Shown piece after piece: positions 9,141-17,517 of a DNA stretch of 64,000 bases. A model generated the notes under the pieces. The model was not told the origin of the DNA and did not search any database. It was given only the letters and a program-made list of their open reading frames with translations. How positions within the stretch are numbered: position 1 is the stretch's first letter; each line of letters starts with the position of its first letter. This DNA is from Phycisphaerales bacterium (lineage in GTDB: Bacteria; Planctomycetota; Phycisphaerae; Phycisphaerales; SM1A02): contig SIAK01000007.1 in NCBI GenBank assembly GCA_009691805.1, positions 1-64,000 of the forward strand, written 5' to 3'. The position numbers and the translations under genes were made by a program.

Positions 9141-10996
9141 GTGAAGTGCATCGCGTTGACGACTCTCACGCACGATTTAGTTTGAGCGTCTGGCGTCCGA
9201 TTCTCGAACGCGCGCGCGCGTCGCCTCGCGCCATCACGGGATTACTCGTCGGCGGCATCGTCGTTGCGGGCATTGAAACTGCGTTGCCGTTGTTCGTCGC
9301 CCGCATCATCGACGAAGCGCGCAAGGGTGACGCCGCAGTCCTCGCGCCCACGCTGATTGCGTATGCGAGTTTGTTCGTGTTCTTCGCGATTGGTGTTTGG
9401 GTCTTCATCGATTCCGCTGGAAAACTCGCAACAAACACCGCGCACCTGCTCCGACGAGATTGCTTCGCGAAGCTGCAAGAACTTGAACAGGCGTACTTCG
9501 ATGTGCGTCCGACTGGCTGGCTGGTGAGTCGACTCACCAGCGATTGCTCGAAAGTTTCAGGACTGCTCCCGTGGTGCCTCCTCGACTTTGCGTGGTGCAC
9601 GTCGATCGTGCTTGCCGTGACGATCACGATGTTTGTGATGAACGCGCAACTTGCGCTGTGGGCGCTCGCTGCGGTTCCTGTCATGACTGTCGTTAGTGCG
9701 GTGTTCCAGCGCTGGCTCATTGGATCTGGTCGACACGCGCGGCGCATCTCAAGCGCGATGACTGCCTCGTATGGCGAGATGCTGCTCGGCGCGCGCACGA
9801 CGAAGGCGCTTGCGCGTGAGGAAGAGAACCTCGCGGAGTTCCAAGAACTTTCGACGTCCATGAATTTCTGGGCGATGCGCGGCGCGATTCTTTCGAGCCT
9901 CTACGTTCCATTGATGACAGCACTCGCAGCCACTGCGGGCGCACTTGTGCTCTGGAAGGGCACGAGTGATGTGCTCACCGCGGAGGGTGTCACGCTCGGC
10001 ACACTCATCGCGTTCATGCAGTTTGCAGCGCTCTACGCGCAACCCGTGCAAGAGCTCGCGCAACGCTTTGCCGATGTGCTGAACGCGTCAAGTGCTGCGG
10101 AGCGCATTCAGTCGTTACTCATGACAGCGCCGCGCATCGCCGACGCGCCGCATGTTGTCGCGCCCGCAAGCGCGCGGATCGACACGTTGCGATTTGAAGC
10201 GGTTGATTTTTCGTATCGCGAAGGCGTGCCGATTCTTGAAAATTTCTCACTCACGGTCACGCGCGGCATGACGGTTGCACTTGTCGGCGCAACCGGCGGT
10301 GGCAAGAGCACCATCGTTGCGCTCGCGAGTCGTTTCTATGAACCAACGGGTGGGCGCGTGACGATCGATGGCGTTGATCTGCGAGATCGGCCGCTCGCGT
10401 GGTTCGCGGATCGCGTCGGTCTTGTGCCACAAGTCGCGCACCTCACCGCAGGAAGTGTGCGCGAGAACATTCGATACGGCCGCTTGAACGCAACCGATGC
10501 GGAGATTGAAGCCGCGGCGCAGCGAGTGCGTGCGCACGATTTCATTCTCGCGCTCGAGCATGGTTACGACACGGATGTCGGCGAAGGTGGCGAACGACTC
10601 TCCACTGGTCAACGCCAGCTCGTTGCACTCGCGCGCGCGGTGCTGCGCGATCCTGAAATTCTCGTGATGGACGAAGCGACGAGTTCTATCGACACCGCAA
10701 CAGAGCAGCTCGTGCAGAGCGGCGTCGATGAAGTCTTGCGCGGGCGCATCGCCCTCGTCGTTGCCCACCGACTGTCGACGATTCGGCGCGCCGATCTCAT
10801 TCTTGTGATCGAGAGAGGTTGCATCGCCGAACAAGGCACGCATCGCGAACTGCTCGCGCGGCGCGAACGCTATTTTGACTTGTATACAAGCCAATTCGCC
10901 GCAGATCGAGAACGGCAAATCCTTCGCACACAGGACGCGCAACAAGAGAAAACGGTTGCGTCATTGATCGGCGAAGACGCGCTTGATGATGCGTAA
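9137..10996 (+). CDS. ABC exporter half-transporter, catalytic partner subunit
   Basis: A 619-residue permease-ATPase that pairs with the preceding gene (4-base ATGA overlap). It has Walker A 'GATGGGKST' (about 383), a changed signature 'LSTGQRQLVALARAVL' (about 487) and an intact Walker B plus catalytic Glu 'ILVMDEATSSID'. Its own Walker motifs combine with the partner's LSGGQ to form the active site, while the partner's Asp site faces this LSTGQ signature. This is the expected layout of a heterodimeric exporter with one dead site. The likely role is drug, lipid or peptide export. A hairpin follows at 11,017. Confidence 0.9.
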   Translation: MSEVHRVDDSHARFSLSVWRPILERARASPRAITGLLVGGIVVAGIETALPLFVARIIDEARKGDAAVLAPTLIAYASLFVFFAIGVWVFIDSAGKLATNTAHLLRRDCFAKLQELEQAYFDVRPTGWLVSRLTSDCSKVSGLLPWCLLDFAWCTSIVLAVTITMFVMNAQLALWALAAVPVMTVVSAVFQRWLIGSGRHARRISSAMTASYGEMLLGARTTKALAREEENLAEFQELSTSMNFWAMRGAILSSLYVPLMTALAATAGALVLWKGTSDVLTAEGVTLGTLIAFMQFAALYAQPVQELAQRFADVLNASSAAERIQSLLMTAPRIADAPHVVAPASARIDTLRFEAVDFSYREGVPILENFSLTVTRGMTVALVGATGGGKSTIVALASRFYEPTGGRVTIDGVDLRDRPLAWFADRVGLVPQVAHLTAGSVRENIRYGRLNATDAEIEAAAQRVRAHDFILALEHGYDTDVGEGGERLSTGQRQLVALARAVLRDPEILVMDEATSSIDTATEQLVQSGVDEVLRGRIALVVAHRLSTIRRADLILVIERGCIAEQGTHRELLARRERYFDLYTSQFAADRERQILRTQDAQQEKTVASLIGEDALDDA

Positions 10997-11016
10997 CGCG
11001 CGCGGTGATACTCATT

Positions 11017-11057
11017 CCGAGCGCCAGCATCCCACGCGATCGACGCTGGCGGCTCGG
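11017..11057. terminator. hairpin between convergent genes
   Basis: CCGAGCGCCAGC (11017-11028) pairs with GCTGGCgGCTCGG (11045-11057) with one bulged G and a 16-base loop. There is no T run on either side, so it is only a possible terminator or mRNA end stabiliser. Confidence 0.4.
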
Positions 11058-11084
11058 GAAGTATCGATGTGAAACGTCGGCGTC

Positions 11085-11999
11085 TTAAGACATGCCGCGC
11101 GCTTCACAGATTCCAATCTCCGCGCCACCTGGATCGCGAAGAATTGCTGCATCGCCTAAGAGCGGATCAAACACAAGCCGTGACGTCACGACTGCGCCAA
11201 GTCCAGTCGCGATCGCGCATGCACTTGGCGCGAGAGGAACTTGAATGAACGGAACCCAGCGATTCGCTCGATCAAACAATGTGTTCGAAGTGTGACGGAA
11301 GGACGCGACACGCGCGCCGCCGTTCAGAAACAGACCGATCGGTTCGCGACCTGTGACGATCCATTCGGTTGTCCAACCAAAGAGTGATGTCCAGAATGTT
11401 GCACTCACGCGTGGATCTTGAGTGTGCAGTTCATCCCAAGAAATTGTGGACTCACCAACCGTGCGACGATCAAGCGTTCCATCCGCGACCACGAGTGATG
11501 CGCCCATCGGATCCACGATCTCCGCGTGTCGATCGAGCCCCGGAATGCCTGCCGCTGCTTTCACAATGCGTCCGCCAAGCGCGCGTGCACGCGTCACGCA
11601 ATCATCGACGTTCGCGACGCGAAGATGCGGACGCCATGTACCTGGATGCAACTGCGGATCCGTGCTGACCGCGACAACACCCGCAACATGCAACGCGCCA
11701 TGCGTGAGCAGCGTGCGACGACCGAGCGTCTTCGAATACCAACCGAACATGTTTCGCAAGAATGCACCGCTCTCCGCCGCATTCGAGGAATACAAATCGT
11801 GCCACACGAAGGACCCGGGCGCGGCGCTGAGTTCGCGTCGAACGCGTCCTATAGGTCGCGACGACGGGTCGGTGGAAACTTGGGTTCGAGTGCGAAATCC
11901 AGTCACGCGTGCGGGAGTGAGTTCGATCAGACGGTCGGCAGAACGCGCGCGATCTGCTCCAGCCTGCGTGTTTCCGAGTGATTCGGTTCCAAAGTCCAT
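11085..11999 (-). CDS. two-domain VOC (glyoxalase-fold) protein
   Basis: A 304-residue protein with two glyoxalase/bleomycin-resistance repeats. Each opens 'FVWHDLYSSNAAESGAFLRNMFGW' or 'ISWDELHTQDPRVSATFWTSLFGW' (the 'W.E......A..FY...FGW' pattern) and closes with a 'DPxGA/DPGGA' strand. These cytosolic proteins are often annotated as glyoxalases, but their substrates are mostly unknown. The ATG at 11,999 is decided by a perfect AGGAGG about 5 bases upstream. The longer open frame is not needed. It lies divergently from tRNA-Pro. Confidence 0.85.
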   Translation of the reverse strand: MDFGTESLGNTQAGADRARSADRLIELTPARVTGFRTRTQVSTDPSSRPIGRVRRELSAAPGSFVWHDLYSSNAAESGAFLRNMFGWYSKTLGRRTLLTHGALHVAGVVAVSTDPQLHPGTWRPHLRVANVDDCVTRARALGGRIVKAAAGIPGLDRHAEIVDPMGASLVVADGTLDRRTVGESTISWDELHTQDPRVSATFWTSLFGWTTEWIVTGREPIGLFLNGGARVASFRHTSNTLFDRANRWVPFIQVPLAPSACAIATGLGAVVTSRLVFDPLLGDAAILRDPGGAEIGICEARGMS

Positions 12000-12154
12000 G
12001 GTGCCTCCTGAGGTGGGAGTAACTCTCGTGATTCCGAGCATTGGCGGGTGTAGGGGAGCGCCCGCCAAGCCGGACAAGTCGCACACAACTCGCGCTCTTT
12101 CAGACGTACGAAGAAGCCTCGAGGAGAGTTCCCATTGTCGGGGTAACAACCCAC

Positions 12155-12160
12155 TACAAT
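12155..12160 (+). promoter_or_regulatory. -10 element of the tRNA-Pro gene
   Basis: TACAAT ends 14 bases before the mature tRNA 5' end, which is suitable for a short 5' leader. The -35 is poor (TTGTCG at 12,135, spacing too short). Confidence 0.5.
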
Positions 12161-12174
12161 GTTCGCCTTCCCCT

Positions 12175-12248
12175 CGGGGTATAGCTCAGCTTGGTAGAGC
12201 GTCTGGTTTGGGTCCAGAAGGTCGTCGGTTCAACTCCGGCTGCCCCGA
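12175..12248 (+). tRNA. tRNA-Pro (TGG)
   Basis: A 74-base cloverleaf. The acceptor stem CGGGGTA pairs with TGCCCCG, with discriminator A. The D arm is GCTC...GAGC, and the anticodon stem CTGG/CCAG encloses loop TTTGGGT (anticodon TGG). The T arm has GGTTCAACTCC. CCA is not encoded. A strong terminator follows after 14 bases. Confidence 0.97.
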
Positions 12249-12262
12249 CTTCGTCGAAGATC

Positions 12263-12298
12263 ACACAAGCCGCAGGCAACTGCGGCTTGTGTGTTTTT
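12263..12298 (+). terminator. rho-independent terminator of tRNA-Pro
   Basis: A 13-bp perfect stem (12,263-12,275 with 12,280-12,292), GCAA tetraloop, then GTTTTTGG. Confidence 0.93.
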
Positions 12299-12391
12299 GG
12301 AAACTCCCTTTCCACGCGGCACTTCCAACACAGCGATTGCGCGATCCACCTTCGCATCATTCGCCTTCCATGGAGCCATTACCCTCTCGCT

Positions 12392-14119
12392 ATGCAACAG
12401 CCTGAAGATTGCGTGTCGCCCGCGACTCGCCGCGAATTCTTCTACACACTCGGCGCGTTGAGCGCGTTCGCATCCACAGCAGCGCTCGCGCAGGAAGGTG
12501 CGAGTGAAGTCGCGCCGACTGCGCTGACCGCGCTTGGCGAAATCACGCCTTCCACGATCGAGGTGTGCGAGCGGCTCGCCGGCATTCAGTTCACTCCGGT
12601 CGAACGCGAACAGATGGCGAAGACGGTCGGTGAGCAAGTCGCGTCGTTCCAATCGCGCGCGAAGTTTGGCGAACTCCCGAACGCACTCGCGCCTGCGCAA
12701 GTCTTTCGCGTGATGCTTCCTGGTGAAGCGATGCGCGCGCCCACGAAATCTGCGGAAGATTTTTTCGCGCGCAAGCAATGCAACGCGCCAGCAAGCAGCG
12801 CAGACTTTGACTTCGCGACGATTGAACAACTGAGCGCGTGGATCGTCAACGGCAAAGTCACCTCGCGCCAACTTGTCGAGCGGTCGCTCGCGCGACTTCG
12901 TGCGGTGAACGCTTCGCACTTCTGTGTCATCACACTTGTAGAAGCGCAAGCGCTGCGTGAGGCAGATGCGCTGGATGCAGAAACGCGAGTTGGGAAATCT
13001 CGCGGACCACTGCACGGCATCCCGTATGGATTGAAAGATCTCTTCGACACCGCAAACATCACAACGACATGGGGCGCGGAACCGTGGCGCGATCGCGTGC
13101 CAACAGATGATGCTGCAATCGTCACGCGCTTGCGCGACGCGGGCGCGGTGCTTGTTGCAAAGACCGCACTCGGCGCGCTTGCGTACGGAGATATATGGTT
13201 CGGTGGAACATGTCGCAATCCTTGGAATCCAACGCAAGGATCCTCAGGATCAAGCGCGGGAAGCGCGTCGGTTGTCGCGAGTGGATGCGTGCCCTTTGCA
13301 ATCGGCACAGAAACACTTGGCTCCATCGTTTCTCCTTGCACGCGCTGCGGAACCACGGGGTTGCGACCGACGTTCGGCAGAGTTTCGCGACATGGTGCGA
13401 TGGCGCTCTGCTGGTCCTGGGACAAAGTTGGACCCATCGCGCGCAGTGTGATTGACACGGGAATCGTGCTTGAAGTTCTCAACGCGCAAGACGATCGCGA
13501 TCCATCAAGCGTTGCTGTCGCGTTCACCGCGCCTCGCATGCCGAACGCGAAGGGTTTTCGCGTTGGATACGACAAGCGCTGGTTTGAAGGGAGCAATGCA
13601 GCATCCAAGGTTTCACTCGACGCATTGACGCAAGGTGGCGCAGTTCTCGTTGAGAAAGAGATCACACCTCCATGTGATCCATCCGTGCTTGTGACTGGTT
13701 TGATGTGCGAGGCCGCCGCATGCTTTGAACAACTCACGCGATCCAATGCGGATGACACGCTCGCGTGGCAAGCAGACGAAGCGTGGCCAAACTCGTTTCG
13801 CCAAACATGGTTTGTGCCTGCGATCGAGTTCGTCCAAGCAGAACGCATACGTCGACGGTTTATGGAATGGATGCGCATCGCGCTCGCCGATTGTGACGCG
13901 CTCGTACTGCCGCCCTTCGCGGGAGGCTTGCTCGTCATCACGAATGCAACCGGTCATCCAACGCTTTGCATGCGCGAAGGATTCGATAGCGCGAATGAAC
14001 CACGTTCGATCACACTCATCGGCCATCCATTTGACGAGGCATCGCTCCTGAAGATCGGCTCCGCGCTCGAAGCGACGCTTGATGTCGCGCGGATGCGACC
14101 AGAATTGCTGCAGATGTAA
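12392..14119 (+). CDS. amidase-signature hydrolase with Tat-like signal
   Basis: A 575-residue member of the amidase signature family, which uses a Ser-cisSer-Lys triad to hydrolyse amides. The Lys is in 'GIPYGLKDLFDT' (about 215), the Gly/Ser loop in 'GSSGSSAGSAS' (about 284), and the nucleophile region in 'GTETLGSIVSP'. The N-terminus 'TRREFFYTLGALSAFASTAALAQ' has twin Arg and a hydrophobic stretch, so Tat export to the periplasm is likely. About 130 residues before the catalytic domain have no known motif. Similar planctomycete proteins are often annotated as Glu-tRNA(Gln) amidotransferase A, but the export signal argues against that. TACCCT lies 6 bases before the ATG. Confidence 0.87.
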   Translation: MQQPEDCVSPATRREFFYTLGALSAFASTAALAQEGASEVAPTALTALGEITPSTIEVCERLAGIQFTPVEREQMAKTVGEQVASFQSRAKFGELPNALAPAQVFRVMLPGEAMRAPTKSAEDFFARKQCNAPASSADFDFATIEQLSAWIVNGKVTSRQLVERSLARLRAVNASHFCVITLVEAQALREADALDAETRVGKSRGPLHGIPYGLKDLFDTANITTTWGAEPWRDRVPTDDAAIVTRLRDAGAVLVAKTALGALAYGDIWFGGTCRNPWNPTQGSSGSSAGSASVVASGCVPFAIGTETLGSIVSPCTRCGTTGLRPTFGRVSRHGAMALCWSWDKVGPIARSVIDTGIVLEVLNAQDDRDPSSVAVAFTAPRMPNAKGFRVGYDKRWFEGSNAASKVSLDALTQGGAVLVEKEITPPCDPSVLVTGLMCEAAACFEQLTRSNADDTLAWQADEAWPNSFRQTWFVPAIEFVQAERIRRRFMEWMRIALADCDALVLPPFAGGLLVITNATGHPTLCMREGFDSANEPRSITLIGHPFDEASLLKIGSALEATLDVARMRPELLQM

Positions 14120-14153
14120 ACGCACCCCGCCCCTGTTAGACTCCCGCCCACCC

Positions 14154-14543
14154 ATGAGCGAGCCCGGCCAACTCATCCAGTACCTACCCGTTGCCGTCGT
14201 CATCGTGATGGCGATCGGATTCGTCGCGATCAACATCATCGCAAGCGCAGTCCTCGGACCGCATGCACCAGGCGCGATCAAGGGGCTCGCGTATGAATCG
14301 GGTATGGATCCAATCGGCAGCACCAAGAAGCGATTCAGCATTCGTTTCTACATGCTCGCGATGACCTTTCTCCTGTTCGACGTTGAAATCATCTTCCTCT
14401 ACCCCTGGGCAGTGACTTATTCGCAACTCGAGCCCGGCAGCGCCGACGCGCGCCTCTACCTCGGCCGCATCCTCTTCTTCATCCTGACGTCGATCGTCGC
14501 CTATATATATGCCTGGAAAAAGGGCGTCTTCCGCTGGGATTGA
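14154..14543 (+). CDS. nuoA: NADH-quinone oxidoreductase subunit A, stand-alone
   Basis: A small membrane subunit of complex I, near the quinone channel. It has 129 residues and three predicted helices. 'YESGMDPIGSTKKRFSIRFYMLAMTFLLFDVEIIFLYPWAV' is the diagnostic loop and second helix (the 'Y.CG..P' Cys is replaced by Ser). The usual neighbour nuoB is absent: an amidase precedes it and a methyltransferase follows on the other strand. The ATG at 14,154 is preceded by TAGACT 11 bases upstream. Confidence 0.93.
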   Translation: MSEPGQLIQYLPVAVVIVMAIGFVAINIIASAVLGPHAPGAIKGLAYESGMDPIGSTKKRFSIRFYMLAMTFLLFDVEIIFLYPWAVTYSQLEPGSADARLYLGRILFFILTSIVAYIYAWKKGVFRWD

Positions 14544-14570
14544 GAGGCGTGAGTAGTTGAGCGCTCGCGT

Positions 14571-15323
14571 TTATCTGGATCGCTTGAAAAGTAGTACGTG
14601 CTGTTGGGGCAACTCGTCAAGGGTTTTCACTGACGTGAAGCCTGCGGCTTCCATCTCTGCTTTTGCTTGCGCCGCGCTCATCTTGTGGCGCAGCTTGATT
14701 GCGACGGTCTCGTCTTCGAGTCGATACTCGACTAGCACCACGATGCCTTCGGGCTTCATCGCGGCGCGCAATGTTCGCATCATCTCTGCGGGATGAGAGA
14801 ACTCGTGATACGCATCCACAAGAAGCGCGAGATCGACGGAGTTCGGCTCAAGACCACAATCATCAATCTTGCCGAGCATCGGCATGACATTCAACATGCC
14901 TTCGTCGCGCGCGCGCTGCTCGAGCACCGCGAGCATCTCCGGCTGAATATCCGTTGCGTAGACGACGCCTTCGGGCACGAGTCGCGCGAGTCGCGTCGTG
15001 AAGTAACCGCTTCCCGCGCCGATGTCCGCGATGGCATCGCTCGCACGAATCGGAAGCATCCGCATCAAGAGATCAGTGCGCTCTTCCTGTTCACGCTCAC
15101 TGCGCTCGAGCCAATCAAGTCCCGTGTGTCCCATGACCTCAGCAATCTCGCGACCCATGTACGTCTTGCCGCTGCCACCGTCGCCAGGTGCACACGTCCC
15201 GTAGACCGATGCGACTTCAAGCGGCACCGCGCTCTCCTTCGCCGCGATATCTGCACGATCGCCACAACTGCACAAACTCAGACTTGTGCATGCAAGTGCG
15301 ATGTGTAGAAAGTTGTACGTCAT
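14571..15323 (-). CDS. lipoprotein-type class I SAM methyltransferase
   Basis: A 250-residue protein with a signal ending 'SLCSCG', a lipobox-like site, followed by a Rossmann methyltransferase. Motif I is 'IADIGAGSGYFTTRLARLV'. The acidic residue that binds the SAM ribose is in 'VYATDIQPEMLAVL', and post-motif 'VDLALLVDAYHEFSHPAEMM' resembles the UbiE/Methyltransf_11 group. Export of a SAM-dependent enzyme is odd, since SAM is cytosolic. Similar exported proteins are nevertheless seen in planctomycetes. It overlaps the upstream peptidase gene by 4 bases (ATGA), so the two are co-translated. Confidence 0.82.
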   Translation of the reverse strand: MTYNFLHIALACTSLSLCSCGDRADIAAKESAVPLEVASVYGTCAPGDGGSGKTYMGREIAEVMGHTGLDWLERSEREQEERTDLLMRMLPIRASDAIADIGAGSGYFTTRLARLVPEGVVYATDIQPEMLAVLEQRARDEGMLNVMPMLGKIDDCGLEPNSVDLALLVDAYHEFSHPAEMMRTLRAAMKPEGIVVLVEYRLEDETVAIKLRHKMSAAQAKAEMEAAGFTSVKTLDELPQQHVLLFKRSR

Positions 15324-17365
15324 CCGCCGCGAGCCTTTCCTGCCTTCATTGTGACGGTGATCGTCATTTCTTTGCCTGCGCGAAGCAATCGAATCTCAAC
15401 CTTGTCGCCAACTTTGCATGCGCGGAGTTTTTCCATCATCACTGCTGTGGATAAGAGTTCGTCACCGTTCCATGCGAGCAACAGATCGCCTTCCTTGATG
15501 CCCGCGTCCGCAGCGCTCGTGCCTTCACTCACGCCTTCAACCTTCACGCCTATTGCACCATCTTCGGCCATGCCTGGTTGCACACCAAGTCGCACGGCCG
15601 CGTATCCGCGATCTTGTCCGCGCGTGGTTCCATCTGCGTTCGTCGCACTTTCAAAGACCAGTCGATCCGTCTCGAGCGCGCGCCACATCGCAATCTTGCC
15701 TGCGAGATCTATGACCTTCTTCGCGCCTTGCGGAGTGACTGTGTATCCCTTGTCTTGCGGCTTGTGATACGAATCATGCACGCCTGTGAAGAAGAAAAGC
15801 ACGGGAATGCCAGCGCCATAGAAGTTCGCGTGATCGCTTGGACCACGGCCACTCGGATCTGCGCGAATCGTGAGGCCACTCGCGACAAAGAATGGACGAA
15901 GGCTCTCAAGGAATCCAGTCGCGCTTCCCACGCCGCCGACTTCAAGATCGTTCGATCGCAATCGTCCAATCATGTCGAGGTTCAGCATGAAGTCGACCTT
16001 GTCGGCGGGAATCGACGGACTCTTGATGAACGCGCGCGAACCGTTGAGTCCAACTTCTTCTGCGCTGAATGCGAGGAAAAGAATGCTGCGCACATTGGCG
16101 TCGTCGCCCATCGCCTCATACGCCTCGCTGAGTTGCTTGGTGAGCAGCAGCATGCCTGATGTGCCCGACGCATTGTCATCTGCGCCAGGATGCAAGACGC
16201 CGCGGTTGTTGGAATCCGCGCCGTAGTAGCCGAACCCAACGTGATCGTAGTGCGCGCCGATGACGATCCACTCATCCGCAAGCGCGCCCTTGCCGAGAAG
16301 GATGCCGCCAATATTTTCCGTGGTCAGTTTGCCGTCATCGAGCGAAGTCGAGAGCGTCGCCGCTGCAGTCTCCGCGAAGTACAGCGTCTTGATCTCGCCT
16401 GCATCCGCAAGCGCGCGCAAGGTTGCAAGTGAGCGGTGCTCGCTATCGGCTGCGCTCAACATCGGTTCCGCAAATGCTGCGTCGACAACAACGCACGGCA
16501 TATCGCGCGCGCCGCCGAGTTGACCGACGGGCAGCGTTTCAAGATTCGACTTCTTTCCCGCGTAATTTGGGGGTTCGACGACCATGATGCCCGCTGCATG
16601 GCGACTCGCGAGCGCGTCGATTTTCTGTCGGAGACTCGAGTCTGCCGTGAATCGTCCATCCTCGCCCCACGCACTCTTGCCATCTTCACGCAACGGTTCA
16701 CCCCGGAACACAACGGCAATGCGCCCTGCAAGATCTTCGCCTTCAGCAAAGCTCGAGTACCCATCCTTGCCGTCAGCAATCGCGTATCCGCAGAACGCGA
16801 GCGGCGCGGTCACCTCTGCACTCGCGCTGCACTTCAACGTTGCGACTTCGCCCTTCGCTGCTTCTGTGCCTTCGAATTTCAACGCGACTGTGAGCTCTTT
16901 CGGTTGCCCGCCGGGCAGTTCGAACTTCTGTCGCCACGCGGTCGCGCCACGATCGGAGGCGTTTTCAAACGCGGGTGTCAGTCCGCGTTGCTCCATCCAG
17001 AACTGAATGTACTGCGCTGCATGCTCGATGCCCTCACTGCCAGGCACACGACCTTCGAACCAAGGGTTTGAAAGCGTTTGCACATGTTGATACCACTCGA
17101 TCGCATCAGGCCCAAGGTCGGTGAGAATCTGCGCAAGCGATGCGTCGTCTGCATTCACACGCACGAATGATTCAGGCGGGCTGTAACTGTACACACTGAC
17201 AGGACCAACAATAATTTCGGGCTTACTCGGAGTCTTAGGCGCGTCTGCATCTTGCGGAAAACCGAAGGCGACATTGCACAAGAGCATGCAAGCAACACCC
17301 GCAATGGAACTGCATGCGAGCGAGAAACTTGGGCGACGGATCGATGTGGTCAATGAAGGCTCCAA
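15320..17365 (-). CDS. secreted M28 zinc aminopeptidase with PA and PDZ domains
   Basis: A 681-residue exported peptidase. After a signal segment (about 14-35) comes a lid region with a PA-like insertion ('LAFCGYAIADGKDGYSSF...'). The M28 core follows, with zinc ligands in 'GAHYDHVG', 'HPGADDNASGT', 'SAEEVGLNGS', 'LNLDMIGRL' and 'HDSYHKPQDKG'. The last 90 residues are a PDZ domain ('GIKEGDLLLAWNGDEL'). It should trim peptides in the periplasm. It is translationally coupled to the downstream lipoprotein methyltransferase. A 152-base divergent spacer separates it from gcvP. Confidence 0.92.
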   Translation of the reverse strand: MEPSLTTSIRRPSFSLACSSIAGVACMLLCNVAFGFPQDADAPKTPSKPEIIVGPVSVYSYSPPESFVRVNADDASLAQILTDLGPDAIEWYQHVQTLSNPWFEGRVPGSEGIEHAAQYIQFWMEQRGLTPAFENASDRGATAWRQKFELPGGQPKELTVALKFEGTEAAKGEVATLKCSASAEVTAPLAFCGYAIADGKDGYSSFAEGEDLAGRIAVVFRGEPLREDGKSAWGEDGRFTADSSLRQKIDALASRHAAGIMVVEPPNYAGKKSNLETLPVGQLGGARDMPCVVVDAAFAEPMLSAADSEHRSLATLRALADAGEIKTLYFAETAAATLSTSLDDGKLTTENIGGILLGKGALADEWIVIGAHYDHVGFGYYGADSNNRGVLHPGADDNASGTSGMLLLTKQLSEAYEAMGDDANVRSILFLAFSAEEVGLNGSRAFIKSPSIPADKVDFMLNLDMIGRLRSNDLEVGGVGSATGFLESLRPFFVASGLTIRADPSGRGPSDHANFYGAGIPVLFFFTGVHDSYHKPQDKGYTVTPQGAKKVIDLAGKIAMWRALETDRLVFESATNADGTTRGQDRGYAAVRLGVQPGMAEDGAIGVKVEGVSEGTSAADAGIKEGDLLLAWNGDELLSTAVMMEKLRACKVGDKVEIRLLRAGKEMTITVTMKAGKARGG

Positions 17366-17517
17366 AAAAGCGGACGCGACGCAAAATCTCGACAGATCCG
17401 CAGTGTACGACTTCGTGGAACCCCACTGAAATGGAAGGGTTCCCTCGATGCGATCGGCTACGCTTTGCGTCCCGCATTCGCAATCGCGACATGAGTACCT
17501 GTTGAGCCGACCCCGTT
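17366..17517. promoter_or_regulatory. divergent spacer between M28 gene and gcvP
   Basis: It contains a 7-bp hairpin (GGAACCC ... GGGTTCC, about 17,419-17,445). I looked for a glycine riboswitch here because gcvP follows, but found no conserved core. Promoters for both genes are presumably here; none is clear. Confidence 0.35.

Noticed and set aside
11422-12405. 327-codon plus-strand open frame
   Set aside because: It runs through the antisense of the VOC gene and across tRNA-Pro and its terminator.
12586-13941. 451-codon minus-strand open frame
   Set aside because: Antisense of the amidase gene; Ser/Ala/Pro-rich shadow without motifs.
17366-17517. Glycine riboswitch upstream of gcvP
   Set aside because: No conserved aptamer core was found; only a simple 7-bp hairpin is visible.
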